NCBI GenBank assembly: GCA_018881555.1
Contig: JACAXG010000092.1
Span: 1,469,981 to 1,533,980 of the forward strand
DNA: 64,000 nucleotides
Reading direction: 5' to 3'
Source: Amblyornis subalaris
Lineage: Eukaryota > Chordata > Aves > Passeriformes > Ptilonorhynchidae
This document shows, piece by piece, positions 36,755 through 49,610 of this stretch; within the stretch, counting starts at the first letter, position 1; every line of letters begins with the position of its first letter. The notes under the pieces were generated by a model. It worked only from the letters and a program-made list of their open reading frames with translations. It was not told where the DNA came from and ran no database searches. A program made the translations under genes and the position numbers.

Positions 36755-37520
36755 CATATAGAGGAGGGTACTTCAGATTTTGTAGTCTGCTTAGCTTTCC
36801 AAAAGGTGTTTGACAAGGTCTGTCATCAACATTCCTAAAGAAATTAAGCTAGAAAGACTTCTCCTCCACAAAATACAGAAAAATCTATTAAAGNAAATAT
36901 TCAATAATCCTAATAGAGGAAGGACAAAAGTGGAATTTTTCATGATCTGATCTTTTGATCTGGGAAAGGAAATGAATAATAGGCATGAGAGCTGATTTGA
37001 GATTGTTATTAAGACCAGTAAATAAAAAGGCNATTCAAAAGAATGTGAAATGATGGAGTGATACAACATGGTAATTCACAAATGAGATATTGTAGCTATA
37101 ATATCTAATTGTGGGAAAGCCTTAGCTCAGTATTAAATATATAAAGGAAATAATATATTAAGAATTATTAGGAAAGGAACAAAAAAAATGTTATGCTACT
37201 GACTGTCTTGTCCTTCTATTGAAGGTTTTATTGCTGGCATTAGCATGTTCTCCCACAGACACGGTATTCTCCATCTATCAAAGATAAAGAAGAGGATAAG
37301 GGATAATCAAAATCCAAAAATGGTTTCTTTATAAAGAACAATAAGGTAGGCTGGGATTCACCAGATGAGAGGAGATAGATGTCTATGAAAACATGAATAA
37401 TATGGAGGATCTACTCTTCACTTTGTTTTTNGTTAACAGAATCAGTAATCTAATGAAAACAACAAATATCAGGTTCAAAAAGAAGGAAAAGAGGTTATTT
37501 TTCAGATACAAGGCTCTATA
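36755..37520 (+). mobile_element. Ancient CR1/L3-like LINE (reverse transcriptase to C-terminus), decayed
   Basis: Near 36780-36835 the + strand reads FVVCLAFQKVFDKVCHQ, a decayed form of the LINE reverse transcriptase motif around YLDFQKAFDKVPH. Later pieces line up in order with the 3' coding region of L3/CR1 elements: AAGAATTATTAGGAAAGGAA near 37160, GGATAAGGGATAATC, GATGTCTATGAAAACATGAA near 37378 and CAAATATCAGGTTCAAAAAG near 37464. It has many stops and frameshifts and is not functional. Confidence 0.65.
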
Positions 37521-40500
37521 GACATTTGGGTTTCAGATACAATGATTAATATGTTCTCATTTTGATGACATTCCCTCTGTTCCCAGAAACAAATTCCACC
37601 NTATAATTCTCAATGCAAATGGATCAACAGTCCTTGAAATTCTTTCAATATAGCTGTAGCTGAATTGTCATGCCAGAAAATGTTTTAATAGTGTCCAAAA
37701 GAGAAGTAGACCAGGAAACTGCTAGATGGTATTGATAGAAAAACTCTATTTTACTGTTACTCAGCTAAACTTACCTTCCCTTCANTACAGTTGCACTTTA
37801 ATACAAGTGGGGCCAAAATGTAAACTTATTCAAAGAAAAATTAGTGGGTACTTTTTCAAGGCATTGCTGGCATAATAGCTAGTAAACACTGNGTTTACTG
37901 AGACTATATATAAAGTGCCATTTAAAATATTTCACTCTACATGAAAGTCCATCAGACATAGTAAAGGATATTATAATTAATTTATTTGCCATAAGCATCA
38001 CTTTATTTAGNAATGGAAGTTGGTAAAACTTGTTCGTAACTCAGAGGCTGATGAAAACTATTTTTGGAAGGAAACTGTTGTCCAACTTCTTTCTCTCCTC
38101 TAAATTATTCATGTTTTAGAAGTATTGTTTTGCTTACTAATCTTTATGCTGCATTCAAGACAAAATATAACCTAAAGACAATACTAACATCATTATTCCA
38201 TATATATATATATATATATATGTACACAGATGTATTCATGTTCTAGATAAACACATATATACATGTACACAATATAGATGCATGAAAATGGAAACAAACA
38301 TGTTTCATTCCTATTAACAAGACACAATTTTGGAAATGTCACAGTAACCTTTCTAGATGGCACTCCCAGCAGAGAAACTTTAGACAACTGCTATGCACGA
38401 TTACACCNAAGATTTATAAACCTTCCTCCATCACCGACTCAAAACAGTGACCTGGGAAGCCTTGGTACAAATGAGGCTGTAAGACAGAAAAAAAGAAAAT
38501 TAAGGTTGTCCTCTGACCTTTAATTATATCATCTGAAAAACAGTTCTTTAAAAAAATGTTCCTTTGTAGCTAAGGGCTCAGTCTGGCCTTCCATACTAGT
38601 GCACCATTGAAAGAGGAAGAAACTTCTTCCTTCTTGCAAATTTCCATATACTCCAAGTATTGTGATAACTTCTATGCTCCCCTGTTTTAGTTCTTCTTGC
38701 TCAGTTTTCCTCAGTTACACAGTGGGTAGACTTGTTTTGGGAATAGTTTGGGGCTACTCTATAGTGACTATTTTGTGTAGAGATTTGCCTCATTTCATAC
38801 AGAGATTGTCATTTGTAGTAAAAATATTCCAAAAAAACTACTACTTCCCAGGAAAGCAGTTTTCGATTTCTACTTCTACTGGAGAGTCTTAACATAAAAT
38901 AAATATTGGTAATCATAACCTATATTGTTTTGAATTGCTGAGTTCCAAGCTTCTAACTTCCAAAACTATCAGTCCTTCAAACCAAGAACTCGCAGCTACA
39001 TATCTCAGCTAGGAGGTATTTTCTTGCTTTAGTAGTTTTCCCTCAGCTCTTATTTGTAAAATACATATAAATAAGCTTTTTAGGCTGTGAGGATTTTTAT
39101 TACTAAATTAATGGTCAAACACTGGTCTTCTATAGTGGCAAGCACAATAGGAATGTCAGAAAAAAAACAAACCAAACCATAATCCTTGATAGCCCCTTCC
39201 AAGCAGAATGAAGCAAATGAAATGTATGGCCACTCATTGGACAAGGACAATAGTTACTTATGAAGTGCAGGCCAGGTTTACTTCAGTAAAGGAAAAAAAC
39301 CTGAAAAAACCACCACGTCATTAAAGCTCACCCATAACACACACATAAAATAAAGAAATAAGCACAGCCTCAATAACATTTCCTGAGTTGCCTTTACAAC
39401 CTTAATTTTGTTAAGTAATATTGTTTTTTAATTGGATGCCTATTAATATGTGATAANTTTAATCAGATTTTTCCTTACAAGTTCAGTTTTACTTGTATTG
39501 TAATGTATATGGAACCATTTCATAGGTAAAATNTGCAAATGTGACTGGTCTAAGATTGCCTTGTAGTTTTAGCAATCTTATATTTAGAGTATAAGGAAAA
39601 CTTGTTTGTTTCTTTGTTTCCTGTAAATCAGGGTCTGCCAGATTATTGTTTCCTGACAACAATAGAATCTTCTATTAATATTAATAAAAATTGAGATTTC
39701 TCATCTGTTGTATAGCAAGATAGAAAAAATGTACCCCAAACCTTCAAATATAAAACATTAAAAAAGGAAATCTGGCTATCAGTAGAGACATAAAAGCAAA
39801 TTCTGCCTATTTCCCTAAAATTCCAGTTCNTAGAGTAAAAAGATAATTGAATAATAAATTGTAAGCATTCTTAAAAGTAGGTTTAGCAGNTTTTCTGTAT
39901 TTATTCCTTTCTGATAGCACATTAAGAAATCCTCAAATAAGACTATGACTTATTGTTGTCATTTTATTCAGAAGTATGTTCTGACCAATGCCATAGGCCT
40001 TACCCCTACTCTTCAGAACTGTCAGAGCAATATCAAATATCTAATGCGAAATTGCTCACATAAACTGCTGTAATCTTCTACGTTCGTTTCAGTACACAAC
40101 ATTTTTGCAGCAGTAAACCATGCTTGCAAACGGAAAGAGTGGTTTTTTTGGCTAAGACAGCGAGCAAACCGTCCTATGTATCTGCTTTCTAGATTCAGAT
40201 CTTTGTAGTTCCAGAGCTACAAACCTGCCTGATTATGCGTCNTTACAGAAGGTTATTATTTCTTTCAGCATCAATTCAATCATGTTACAAAACAAACAAA
40301 GCCCATCTATTTCTCAAGAATGCTTTAACACTGTTAAAANTAATGTCAGTAAGCTTCACTGAAGATACCTAAAACCAGATTTGAGAGTAAGTTTGAAGAC
40401 TTGTAACTGAAAAACAGGGGAAACCTTTCTCAAAGTTTTTTTTTTAAGAAAGAAACAAATCAATCCACAGAGCTTACAAGAATCTGAACAGTTAAGTTTC

Positions 40501-41696
40501 AGCTTTGTAGCTATTTGTCAGCTTTGTCCATTTCAATGAAAACCAAATATTCCTGTGATTACATTCCTTAATTTAATTAATGTAAGTAAAAGCAGTAGTA
40601 ATCAACATTCGTATGTGCAGATAAAATCTGTTTAAGCCCACTGAAAATAACTCCTCCTCNTCACTGTCAGCTATTTATGTATTTCTAAGCCATTTAATGC
40701 ACAAACAATTATCTTACGTAAGATATTAAGATAAAAGCAATTCATGTTTAAAAGGAAAATATCAGACAGGAGAGCAGAGCAGTCTAGATTTTGCCTAGCA
40801 CCCAAATGCTGTGACATGAATTAACATCAATTCGTGCTGCCACTGGAAGTTGAATATAAATTCATTGTTTTTTATAAAGTAGGGAAAGCTGAACAATGTT
40901 TTTTATTGATTTTTGTGCAGTGTTATTACAAGACAAAGCATTAAAATAATGTTGTATTATTAAAATATTGTTCCTAATAAAGTATTAATAAAATATTGTT
41001 GTATTACTTGCAAAAATGGCCAATATTTCCTTCTATCATTGGTTCAGCTTTATTTCTTCCAGTGGATGTACCTCAAACAGGATCAGTTCAGTTCTGATAA
41101 GCACGAAAGAGTCATTCACAGCCTAACTGAGTGTTTTAGGCCCTTGTCCCTCTTGGCGTCTTGATATTCCACGGCTGATGTTAAAGAAAGTAGAGCCCTA
41201 AGTCATGAGACGACTTTCATGTAATTTCAGCAGCATCCAATTTGAGTTTATCGAGACCATTTACTTTATTACTTCTGAGTGTTTCATCTCCTTCATAACT
41301 ATAGTGGGGTTTGTCATGCACCATCAAGGAAGTAGAACATGTAGAGATAAAAATATATGAATAAATAAAACCTTCTATTAAAATAAATTGATTTTGAGAA
41401 ACCAGTATGTACAAGATAAAACTCAACTTGTTTATTCATTCTGGAAGTCTACCATTCCNTCATTTGTTCTTCAAGACAGAAGAACAGAGTTTTAAAAAGA
41501 AAAACAGTGGACTGTGGATTTTTTAACTCTCTTCTTCATCAGGGTATAAACTAATCTGTGTTCTGAGCATGAGGCTTACAGGTTCTTCTTAACCACTAGA
41601 CTTCAAAAATGGCAAGAATTATGCAAACCTGGTCCATTTTTTGATCTTTGTTGGTGCTCTTCCTGAAATGTATACATTTAAAAAATATTACCTAGG
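37521..41696. other. Intergenic, AT-rich
   Basis: Contains a (TA)n microsatellite at 38200-38221. No gene or transposon recognised. Confidence 0.6.
38200..38221. repeat. (TA)n microsatellite
   Basis: Eleven TA-type units in a row, followed by related ATACA/TGTACA-rich sequence. Confidence 0.9.
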
Positions 41697-41701
41697 CCAC
41701 T
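41697..41701. repeat. Left target-site duplication CCACT
   Basis: Exact match to 42780-42784 on the other side of the solo LTR. Confidence 0.85.
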
Positions 41702-42779
41702 TGTATTGGTTTTGTAGGGCTTGGTTTTTGATAGCGGGGAGGAGGCACAGAGGTGGCCTCTGTGAGAAGCTGCTAGAAGCTTCCACCGTGTCCAGCAGAG
41801 CCAATCCCTNATGGCTCTGATGATGGACATGCTGCTGGACATGCTGCTGCAATTAGAGATGATGGTAACGCCTCTATGATAACAGATTTAAGAAGAAAGC
41901 ATAACAAAGTTTGGGGCACAGTTGCAATTTTCCAGCTAGAGAAGAGTAGGAGTGAGAACATGTGAGAGGAACAGCAATGGAGGCACCAAGGTCAGTGCAG
42001 AAGGAGGGGGAGGAGGTGCTCCAGGCGCCGGAGCNNAGATGTNCCTGCAGCCCGTGGTGAGGATCATGGTGAGGCANTTGTCCCCCTGCAGCCCATGGGG
42101 GTCCACGGGGGATGCAGAGATCCACTCGCAGCCCGTGGGGGAGGTGCCCATGCCGGAGCAGGTGGATCCCAGGACGCTGTGATCCAGAGGAAGTCCCAGT
42201 GGAGAGAGGCCTTGCTNCCAGGCTGGAGCAGCCTGACCTTGGAGGACTGCACCCCGTGGCAGAGTGACCCACGCCGCAGGAGTTTTGGGAGGACTGTCTG
42301 CCCGTGGGATGGACTCACGCTGCAGCAGTTTTGGGAGAGCTGCTGCTCGTGAGAGTGGACCCACNCTGAGGAAGATCGTGGAGAACTGTCTCNNNTGGGA
42401 GGGACCCCACAGTGCAGCAGGGAAACGACTCCTCTCCCTGAGCNGCGGAAGGAACATCTTGGGTGATGAACTGACCAAAACCCCCACCCCGTCTCCCTGC
42501 ACCATCGGTGGGAAGGAGNGAGGGGTTGNGGGGAGAAAAGGGTGTTCTTAGGTCTTATTTTACTTCCCATTCTCTTACTCTGATCTTTTTAGTAATAAAG
42601 TCACTTTGTATCATTAAACTGAGTCTGTTTTGCCTTTGAAGTGTTTTCTCCCGGTCCTTATCTCAACTCATTAACCCTTTGTTAAATTTTCTCTCCTCTG
42701 TCCAGTTGCAGAGCAGAGGAGAGTGAGTGAGCANGCTTTTTGTGGGCATCTGGTGTTTGGCCAGTGTCAAACCACGACA
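41702..42779 (+). mobile_element. Solo LTR of an endogenous retrovirus, complete with 5-bp target duplication
   Basis: A 1078-bp LTR with ends TGTATTGG and CCACGACA (TG...CA), flanked by the same 5 bp, CCACT, at 41697-41701 and 42780-42784. AATAAA at 42594-42599 fixes the + orientation and R/U5. There is no internal region or second LTR, so it is a solo LTR. A 5-bp duplication suits ERVL or some class I elements. It is rich in G+C with GC-rich short tandem units in U3. Long open frames across it are by-products of base composition, not genes. The dense Ns (about 12 in 700 bp) suggest a hard-to-resolve repeat. Confidence 0.9.
42243..42427. repeat. Degenerate 46-bp tandem array in LTR U3
   Basis: Four consecutive units: 42243-42289 (47 bp), 42290-42335, 42336-42381 and 42382-42427 (46 bp each). 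Each begins with a form of AGGACTG or AGAACTG, then a CCCGTGGGA-type block and a GACCCACGC-type block. About 150 bp upstream a second motif, CTGCAGCCCGTGGG, recurs at about 40-bp spacing (near 42046, 42086 and 42126). Confidence 0.75.
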
Positions 42780-42784
42780 CCACT
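42780..42784. repeat. Right target-site duplication CCACT
   Basis: Exact match to 41697-41701. Confidence 0.85.
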
Positions 42785-45700
42785 CTGGAGGGATTCAANA
42801 TACAGTTATCTATAACACATTCTATACGACCAAATATTTCTGCCTTTCTGAGAGAAGCTCTGTATTTCTAATGTCTCTGCAAGATATCATCTGTTTTCCT
42901 GAAAATGCAAAGATCAGCATATTTCAGTTATATCATCTTGAGGATGTTTAAATAGAAAGCTAAATATTCAGCAAGCAACAATGATATTTTTATAGCATAA
43001 AAAAACTAAAGCTGCTTAAAGTTAGGTCTTGTGATATCACAAAGACCTTGTATNCAACTGAACTCCTGACTCCCATATTATCTGCATATTGTGTTTTAGG
43101 AAGATGCATTTTGAAAGTGTACAGGAATATAAGAAATTATTTTTTACAAGTACTAGTATATGTCATAACATTTCCACAATATAAGTATATCACCCCTCTC
43201 TGATAGAGAGAGCTCTGATCATGTCTCTCTATCGAAACATATCTGGTTCACATTTCAGCACATCATTAGAAGTATCAGTTTCAAAAGATGGAATAGCTCA
43301 AGAAACAGGACATGTAGATTTCTCAATACACAAGACATACATACAATTATCTCACTAAGAGACATATAGGAAATGGCTCATAAACTACAAATTAGAGCAT
43401 TTGAAATCTCTTCTTTAGCAAATCTAATTTTACAAATATAAAATTAACCACTAATCGAATTAATGACAATTAATCTTCATCCCCAAGTGAACAATATCCC
43501 ATATATAACATTTTACTTCAGCACTGCATCATGTGAGAAAAAAAAGAGTTACATTCGGAATTAAAATATATTAGCTTATCCAAACACCGTTANTGTACTT
43601 TTCATTGATTTAGTGAGGTTTTGCTTTAGCATAACACATCAGTACATGGTTAAAACANTGGTAGTCCTTTTCAGTATAACTGATGTGCCAACTGATTAAA
43701 CCAAGCAAAAGAAAGAAGTAAAATCACAACCTAATATAATGCTCTAAATTTGGAAATTAAAAGCCTTTTTTTTTTTTTTTTTAATGGGCTTCAAATCCTC
43801 CTATTTTGATTTATGGGTCTTTCATCTGCCTTCCTCCATTTCCCCCCCTCCAAACATTATCTTTTTTAACCGGACTGACGCTTCAAGCAGAGGCATATTA
43901 TGCAAAAATGCTGCCAAACTGCTTTCACCTTAATGTTTTGGGCTCAATCACATAATGATGGCATTAACTGATTCTGCATGAAAGATTATATTGCCATAAT
44001 AATTGTTGTTTCAACTGTATTATTTTAAGAATTTTATTTAAAGTATACTCAAGACTAGATGTCCTGTAGTAGCGTTATCAATGCAAAACATAAAATACTA
44101 GGAAGAATTAGAAAAAGGACAAAATTCAGGTGTTTGTTAAGTGGTTTTACATACTAAGAAATATCTGTAAGAATACTCTTAAATTATTTGTTTGTTGTTC
44201 ATATTAAAATAATGCTATCTTCATAGAAAAAAACCCCTATGTCCTAACCCTGTACTGCATCTTTCAGCGAAATTCTATTAAGAACCTCTCAATATATTTT
44301 ACACAAAGTGTAAGTATAGCAAAAAATTGTGGCTCTTTAGCATCTCTTCTGGGTTGAAGTCTCAGAATTGTTTTAGCTCTTTTGCAGCTGGTAATTCCAT
44401 CCTGCTCAAGACTTGGCTGCTTATTCTTGGTCAGCCAAATCCTATGTCTGATGCCAGAGGCTATGACTATTCATTTTTATATGGAAAACCTTTGGGAAAG
44501 TTCACTTAATGTATAAAGGACCTGTACCATTTTTTAAATAACAAGGTAGGAAGATGCAGTGGTGTTCAAAGCTTTCCTGAAGCCTTATCCCTTTTCTCAT
44601 TAAATGTGAGACATTCTTTATTATGGCATTTGCAATATTAAAGGTAGGATACATAATTCCTCCAAGGAAGCTAGATTCAGCTGTTGCAGGCTATGGAACA
44701 CATATTTTTCAGGCTGAGAAAAAACGTAATTTTGTACAGCATCTCANCTTTCATAAAATGCTTCCTAAAATGTGGCAATAAACCACCTGATTTAGCCAAT
44801 TCAGTTCCTGCCTTCATAGCATTTACAGCAGTGAAACTGATCTCATTTTCTTCCATGCAAATTTTGAAGGAGAGCAAGCACATTTCAATTAATTTCTTTN
44901 GGATTTTAATGGCAAATAATCAANTTTTGGCATACCATTTTTTCAGANAAACACTAGATTTTGTTTTTCTTTAAATATCATTTGTTGGCAAAATTCTATG
45001 TAGTAGGGGGAAAATAGCCAACAGTTTTCTTTGAAAAGCACTGATTATTTCNTTTAACCCTTCTGAAGAAGTGTTTCACACCTTACTTCTGCAGATGTTA
45101 TACCTTATGAACTGCTCCTTACTTTCATGCTAATTAGTTATTTCACACATTTTTTACAGGTCTTTTTTTTCAGGGATTGTGTGAGGGCTTGCACTATAAA
45201 GTGAATGGCATCGTCTTGTGAGGGAGGAGTTCTTCTGAATGAAGGTATTGTTTATAAGTAAAAACGCTTCATCTTTCTTGATTTCTTTTGATTTTTTTAC
45301 TGAATAAAAAGTTATTGATCACTCTCGATACAAACATACCTTATACAAGTATGAAACATAGGTAACTCATAAATTAAACTGAGCAAGTCCAGCTTGGTTG
45401 TCTTCAAACTGCTCAGGTTCCAGCTGTGAGTCCTGTCTCGCCAACCCTTCTTTTGACATCATTCTGCTTTTCCAGTTGTGAGCAGCCTTTCGGCAGAGAG
45501 GGATAGAACAGAACTTACCTATTTCAGGCTAGAAGTAGTGGAAAACTGCCATATGGTGATGGTATCCCTGACAGNTGTAGCAAGTTATTGTGCATGTGCC
45601 AATTCATGCATGCATTTTGCANAGATTTTTAAAAAAATTATGGTGATAACTTGCGACCCTTTGAAGTATCTCTTCAGCAATTAGAAGAATTATCTTAGCT

Positions 45701-46005
45701 CATTTTCAGGTGACAACATCTTACTCAGGGGTCCTAGAGACAATCCTGATGTTCCCTATTAATATTTTTAGCTCTTTATACATTACTTCTGTTGTCAACT
45801 TTATCAGCTTTCCTGTTTACCTTTGGAAAGTGCCTACCTCTTAATCGAGAGGCATACAAGAAGTATCCGCAAAATTGTCCAATGTCAATTTAACAACCTT
45901 AAAAATGTCTCTGGAAAATATGAAATAAAGCATTAATAGGTGTTTTAAACTTGGCCATAATGTGTCAATCCAAAGCTGTGTGGATCATGACCATTATTAC
46001 TTTGA
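42785..46005. other. Intergenic, AT-rich
   Basis: Contains a T17-type run near 43767 and a stretch at 43780-44040 that looks like possible conserved non-coding DNA (see findings). No gene recognised. Confidence 0.55.
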
Positions 46006-46328
46006 NNNNNNNNNNNNNNNNNNNNNNNNNNNNNNNNNNNNNNNNNNNNNNNNNNNNNNNNNNNNNNNNNNNNNNNNNNNNNNNNNNNNNNNNNNNNNNN
46101 NNNNNNNNNNNNNNNNNNNNNNNNNNNNNNNNNNNNNNNNNNNNNNNNNNNNNNNNNNNNNNNNNNNNNNNNNNNNNNNNNNNNNNNNNNNNNNNNNNNN
46201 NNNNNNNNNNNNNNNNNNNNNNNNNNNNNNNNNNNNNNNNNNNNNNNNNNNNNNNNNNNNNNNNNNNNNNNNNNNNNNNNNNNNNNNNNNNNNNNNNNNN
46301 NNNNNNNNNNNNNNNNNNNNNNNNNNNN
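46006..46328. other. Assembly gap
   Basis: 323 consecutive Ns. Any open frame spanning it is meaningless. Confidence 1.
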
Positions 46329-49300
46329 TTTTGCACTAGGCAACTACATCAGGCAGTTGTAAATAATTGGCGATAAACACTTTTTTTTTGTAGAATTTTA
46401 TTATATATCTTTGATGAATGAATACCTGGACCAGAAGAGTACTTAAGGTGGTGTATTAAAGCACACAGCTCCGGATCCCACATACAGTGAGAGTATTCTC
46501 TTAAACGCTTTGACACAGCTTTTATTTAAACAATATTCTTATCCAAGTTTACCCAAGATCTGGGACCCTGTGTATAATCTTGTTTGAATTTTGAACAGGA
46601 CCAGTTTCTACTCCTCTTTTTCCTTCACTACTGCCTACTGCCTCAACATATCTGNTTTTAGTCTCAGTCTGTATAAGATGGACAGACAGAAATGGAAATC
46701 AGAACTCTGAAAAACAATAAAAATNAGTTTTGGTTTGTTGGTTGGTTTTTTTGGGTTTTGGTTGGTTTGTTTTTTTTTAACACAGACCTCATAATTTGAA
46801 GTATATTATGGTGCAATATCATTGCACAGATGGAGCTGAAAAGGTGCTTTTTTTGTGTTAAATGAATCCAAATGAGTTTCTGAGGATGTTAACCTTTCAG
46901 GAGAATGACAGTGATAATGAAGATAGGAAAGATGTCAATATAAATATCTTCATTATGTTATCAAGGCAGGCAATGTACTGAATTAGTTGGTGTGAGGTTT
47001 TCTTCTGTCTGATGAAATCAAAGGTGTATTTATGAGAGCTTTTTAAACTCACAGGTAGAACAAACAAGAAGCCTGAACCACACCACAAATGTTTATTTAT
47101 GTAAGAATATTGAAATCATTGCCTAGCAAACAGGGTCATGGTTAAACAATACAGGTGAGTTCATTTAGTAGCTTCCTGACACCAAACCCAGAGGTTTTAT
47201 TCTTCACAAGGCTCTTGTGCATTTCCTGAAATTCTGTAACCTTCTGACTCCTCCTACATGCCAACTCTGACACTTCTTAAATTTACTGTTGAGGAATGTA
47301 ACAAACCAAGAGTAAATTCATCTCAGCAACCCAACAGAACTTTTTTCTTTCCTGTTTGGATCAGAAAAAAAACATAGGATCAATAGAGCAATTGGAAAAG
47401 TAGCAAGTAGAAAAGCAAACATGCTTTGCTTTTGTTGGAAGGCATCTTTNATAGCCACAAGCTTGTATCTGGGAGCAGTTACATGAAAATGAAGATGAAC
47501 TCAGGATCTGATCTAGTAGCTCACATAAAATGTAATGCAATGCAAAAATACCCAGTTAATGTTTGAGATATGTGTAATAGTCAGAATGAGACTGACTTGG
47601 AGGAGAAGCTGGCTTTTCAAGAAGAATATCAAAATTAGTCTTNAGCTTGATGTATATTTCTGAGTTTGTCCCCAAGAGTAGATAAAACAAAACTTTGCAG
47701 AAATATTTAAGCATGAAGAAACTAGGTGAATTGAAATTACAACATAGAAGGTGGAAGACAGGATTAGGACACTCTGACTTAGACCAAGGTCCATCAGAGG
47801 AATTAAGAAAAATTTTTGGATGGTTAATGTATCTGTATCAATCATTAGAAAACAGGTCATTACCCTTTTTAAGTCTAGCAGGGACAACTCTCATTTTGAT
47901 ATGTAGAAAAGTAGCACATGTTAGCTATTTGGATGCAATTTATTTTCAGCATCNCTTAAAGAACAGCTATACTCTATTTTTAAACTCTGTTTTTATATGT
48001 ATGCATTCACAATATTTCTTTTTTTACACACTTGTATATATACATGTACAAGAGAAATTCAAATACTCCTCCAAATATAACATTTATACTTTTTGTGTTG
48101 ATGGCACAATTCCTTTAGAGGCGACTATTTCTGTTCTAATACACTTTCGTTTCCACTTCACTGACTGCAGGTCTCCACTAAACCACACCACTCCTTCCTA
48201 TGCAGTGTAGAGCCAAGAACACATTATTTGAGTGAGAATGAATTTTAATTTCCCTATTAATTATATATAATCTTTTTAACAATTTGATACTTTAGTTTTC
48301 AAATCTTTACTTGCTTGAAGCTAGGAGTGCCAGAGTATATCTTTATCAGGCTGTTCTTTGAAATGACATCTTAGGATGTGATTTTGCTTACCCTTAAATT
48401 AGTGCATATCAGGATGACTTCTGCTATAGTTAATTAAGGAAAAAAAAAAAGAAAAAAAAAAGAGTAGTATAAACCTGTTGCAAGGGAAATCAGTTTATTT
48501 CANTTTTTTTCTCCTCATTTCGTTCTTGTGAACTAGGTCCTGAATTTTCTTCTTCACCAAGATTTTTCTCTCACTGTACAAAGCAATTTCTAGAACTACA
48601 GGAAAAAAATAGAGGATGCATAGGTTTGATTTAGCACTTAGTGGCAGTCTGAAGATTTCTGTTGACTTATAATTTGCNGCAACAAGNACAAATTATTCTG
48701 ACCAACAAAGANGTAAATGAATAAGAGAAGGAGTGTTATGCAACAAAGCAAAGTACTATAAGCACTTGCCATCTGATATTTAAGTCCCATTTACAAGGAC
48801 AAAGAATGTTAAAACCAGACTCTAGATTAATCCATCTTCAGTTTTCCTATGGAATTGAGAACTGAAAAAGAGGGCAAATTTATTAGATGTGTGTCTAGTA
48901 ACAAACATTTAGAAACAAGAAATTGTACTAGAAGAACAGAATAAATATACAACCCTCATAAAGTGTCAGAACACTGTTCTAACCCATAAAGATCACATTG
49001 CATCAAATATTATTTTCACAGGATTTAAACAGAATAAGATTGACCAAGAATTGGTATGAACAAGGCCACAGCTTTTCATCTGGCAAAAGCCTGGAAAATA
49101 CCACATACTTGCATTTNGTTATTTTGAATAATAATTAATTGGAGCAAACAGTCAAACAAGCCAAATATCCAAACACCACTAAAAATGGAGTATTCACGTG
49201 CATTATTAACAATTAACAATTAACAAGCTATCTTGTTAATTTTGACACACTGTAGTTCAGGAGTGGTTTCCATATACTTTGGCCCATTCAATATATAGGG

Positions 49301-49498
49301 AGGAAAAGACTAAAACTAAAATGCATTAAAATACTAAATAGATTATCCAGGTAGTGAAAACCTTTTGCTATCAACCTCACTGAGCAAATATAACCCCTCT
49401 CAAATGCCTGTTCTTCACAAAAAGACATCAAGTGGGAAAATTAAAAGATAACAATTATTTATAGGAACAGCTTGATGATCAATAGAAGTCTTACATTA
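46329..49498. other. Intergenic, AT-rich
   Basis: Includes a GT/T-rich stretch at 46726-46781 and a 10-bp-arm hairpin at 49218-49241. A 171-codon open frame at 47695-48210 has no recognisable domain and a composition expected of AT-rich noise. Confidence 0.6.
49218..49241. repeat. Short hairpin, 10-bp arms
   Basis: AATTAACAAG and CTTGTTAATT are complementary across the 4-base loop CTAT. It is preceded by tandem AACAATT units. Confidence 0.8.
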
Positions 49499-49610
49499 GA
49501 AAGAAAGAAGGATAAAAAAGAAAGAAAAAGAAAGAATGATAAAGAGAAAGAAAGAAAAGAAAGAAAAGAAAGAAAGAAAGAAAGAAAGAAAGAAGCAAAC
49601 AAAGAAAAAA
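49499..49610. repeat. (GAAA)n purine-rich tract
   Basis: About 110 bases, almost pure purine on the + strand, made of irregular AAAG/GAAA units that end in a regular AAAGAAAG run. Confidence 0.9.

Noticed and set aside
41874..42570. Overlapping long open frames on both strands (up to 189 codons)
   Set aside because: They lie inside the GC-rich solo LTR, where stops are rare. Several frames are open at once and none resembles a protein.
43202..43233. Inverted repeat GATAGAGAGA/TCTCTCTATC with a 12-base loop
   Set aside because: Only 10-bp arms of simple GA/TC sequence, common by chance in such DNA. Not a convincing regulatory or RNA structure.
45945..46376. Open frames of 123-141 codons
   Set aside because: Created by the run of 323 Ns.
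47695..48210. Longest open frame outside CDH10 (171 codons, +)
   Set aside because: Composition is that of AT-rich noise (F, Y, I, L, S, K), there is an N within it, no domain, no splice context and no family resemblance. A frame this long is not surprising in 64 kb of such DNA.
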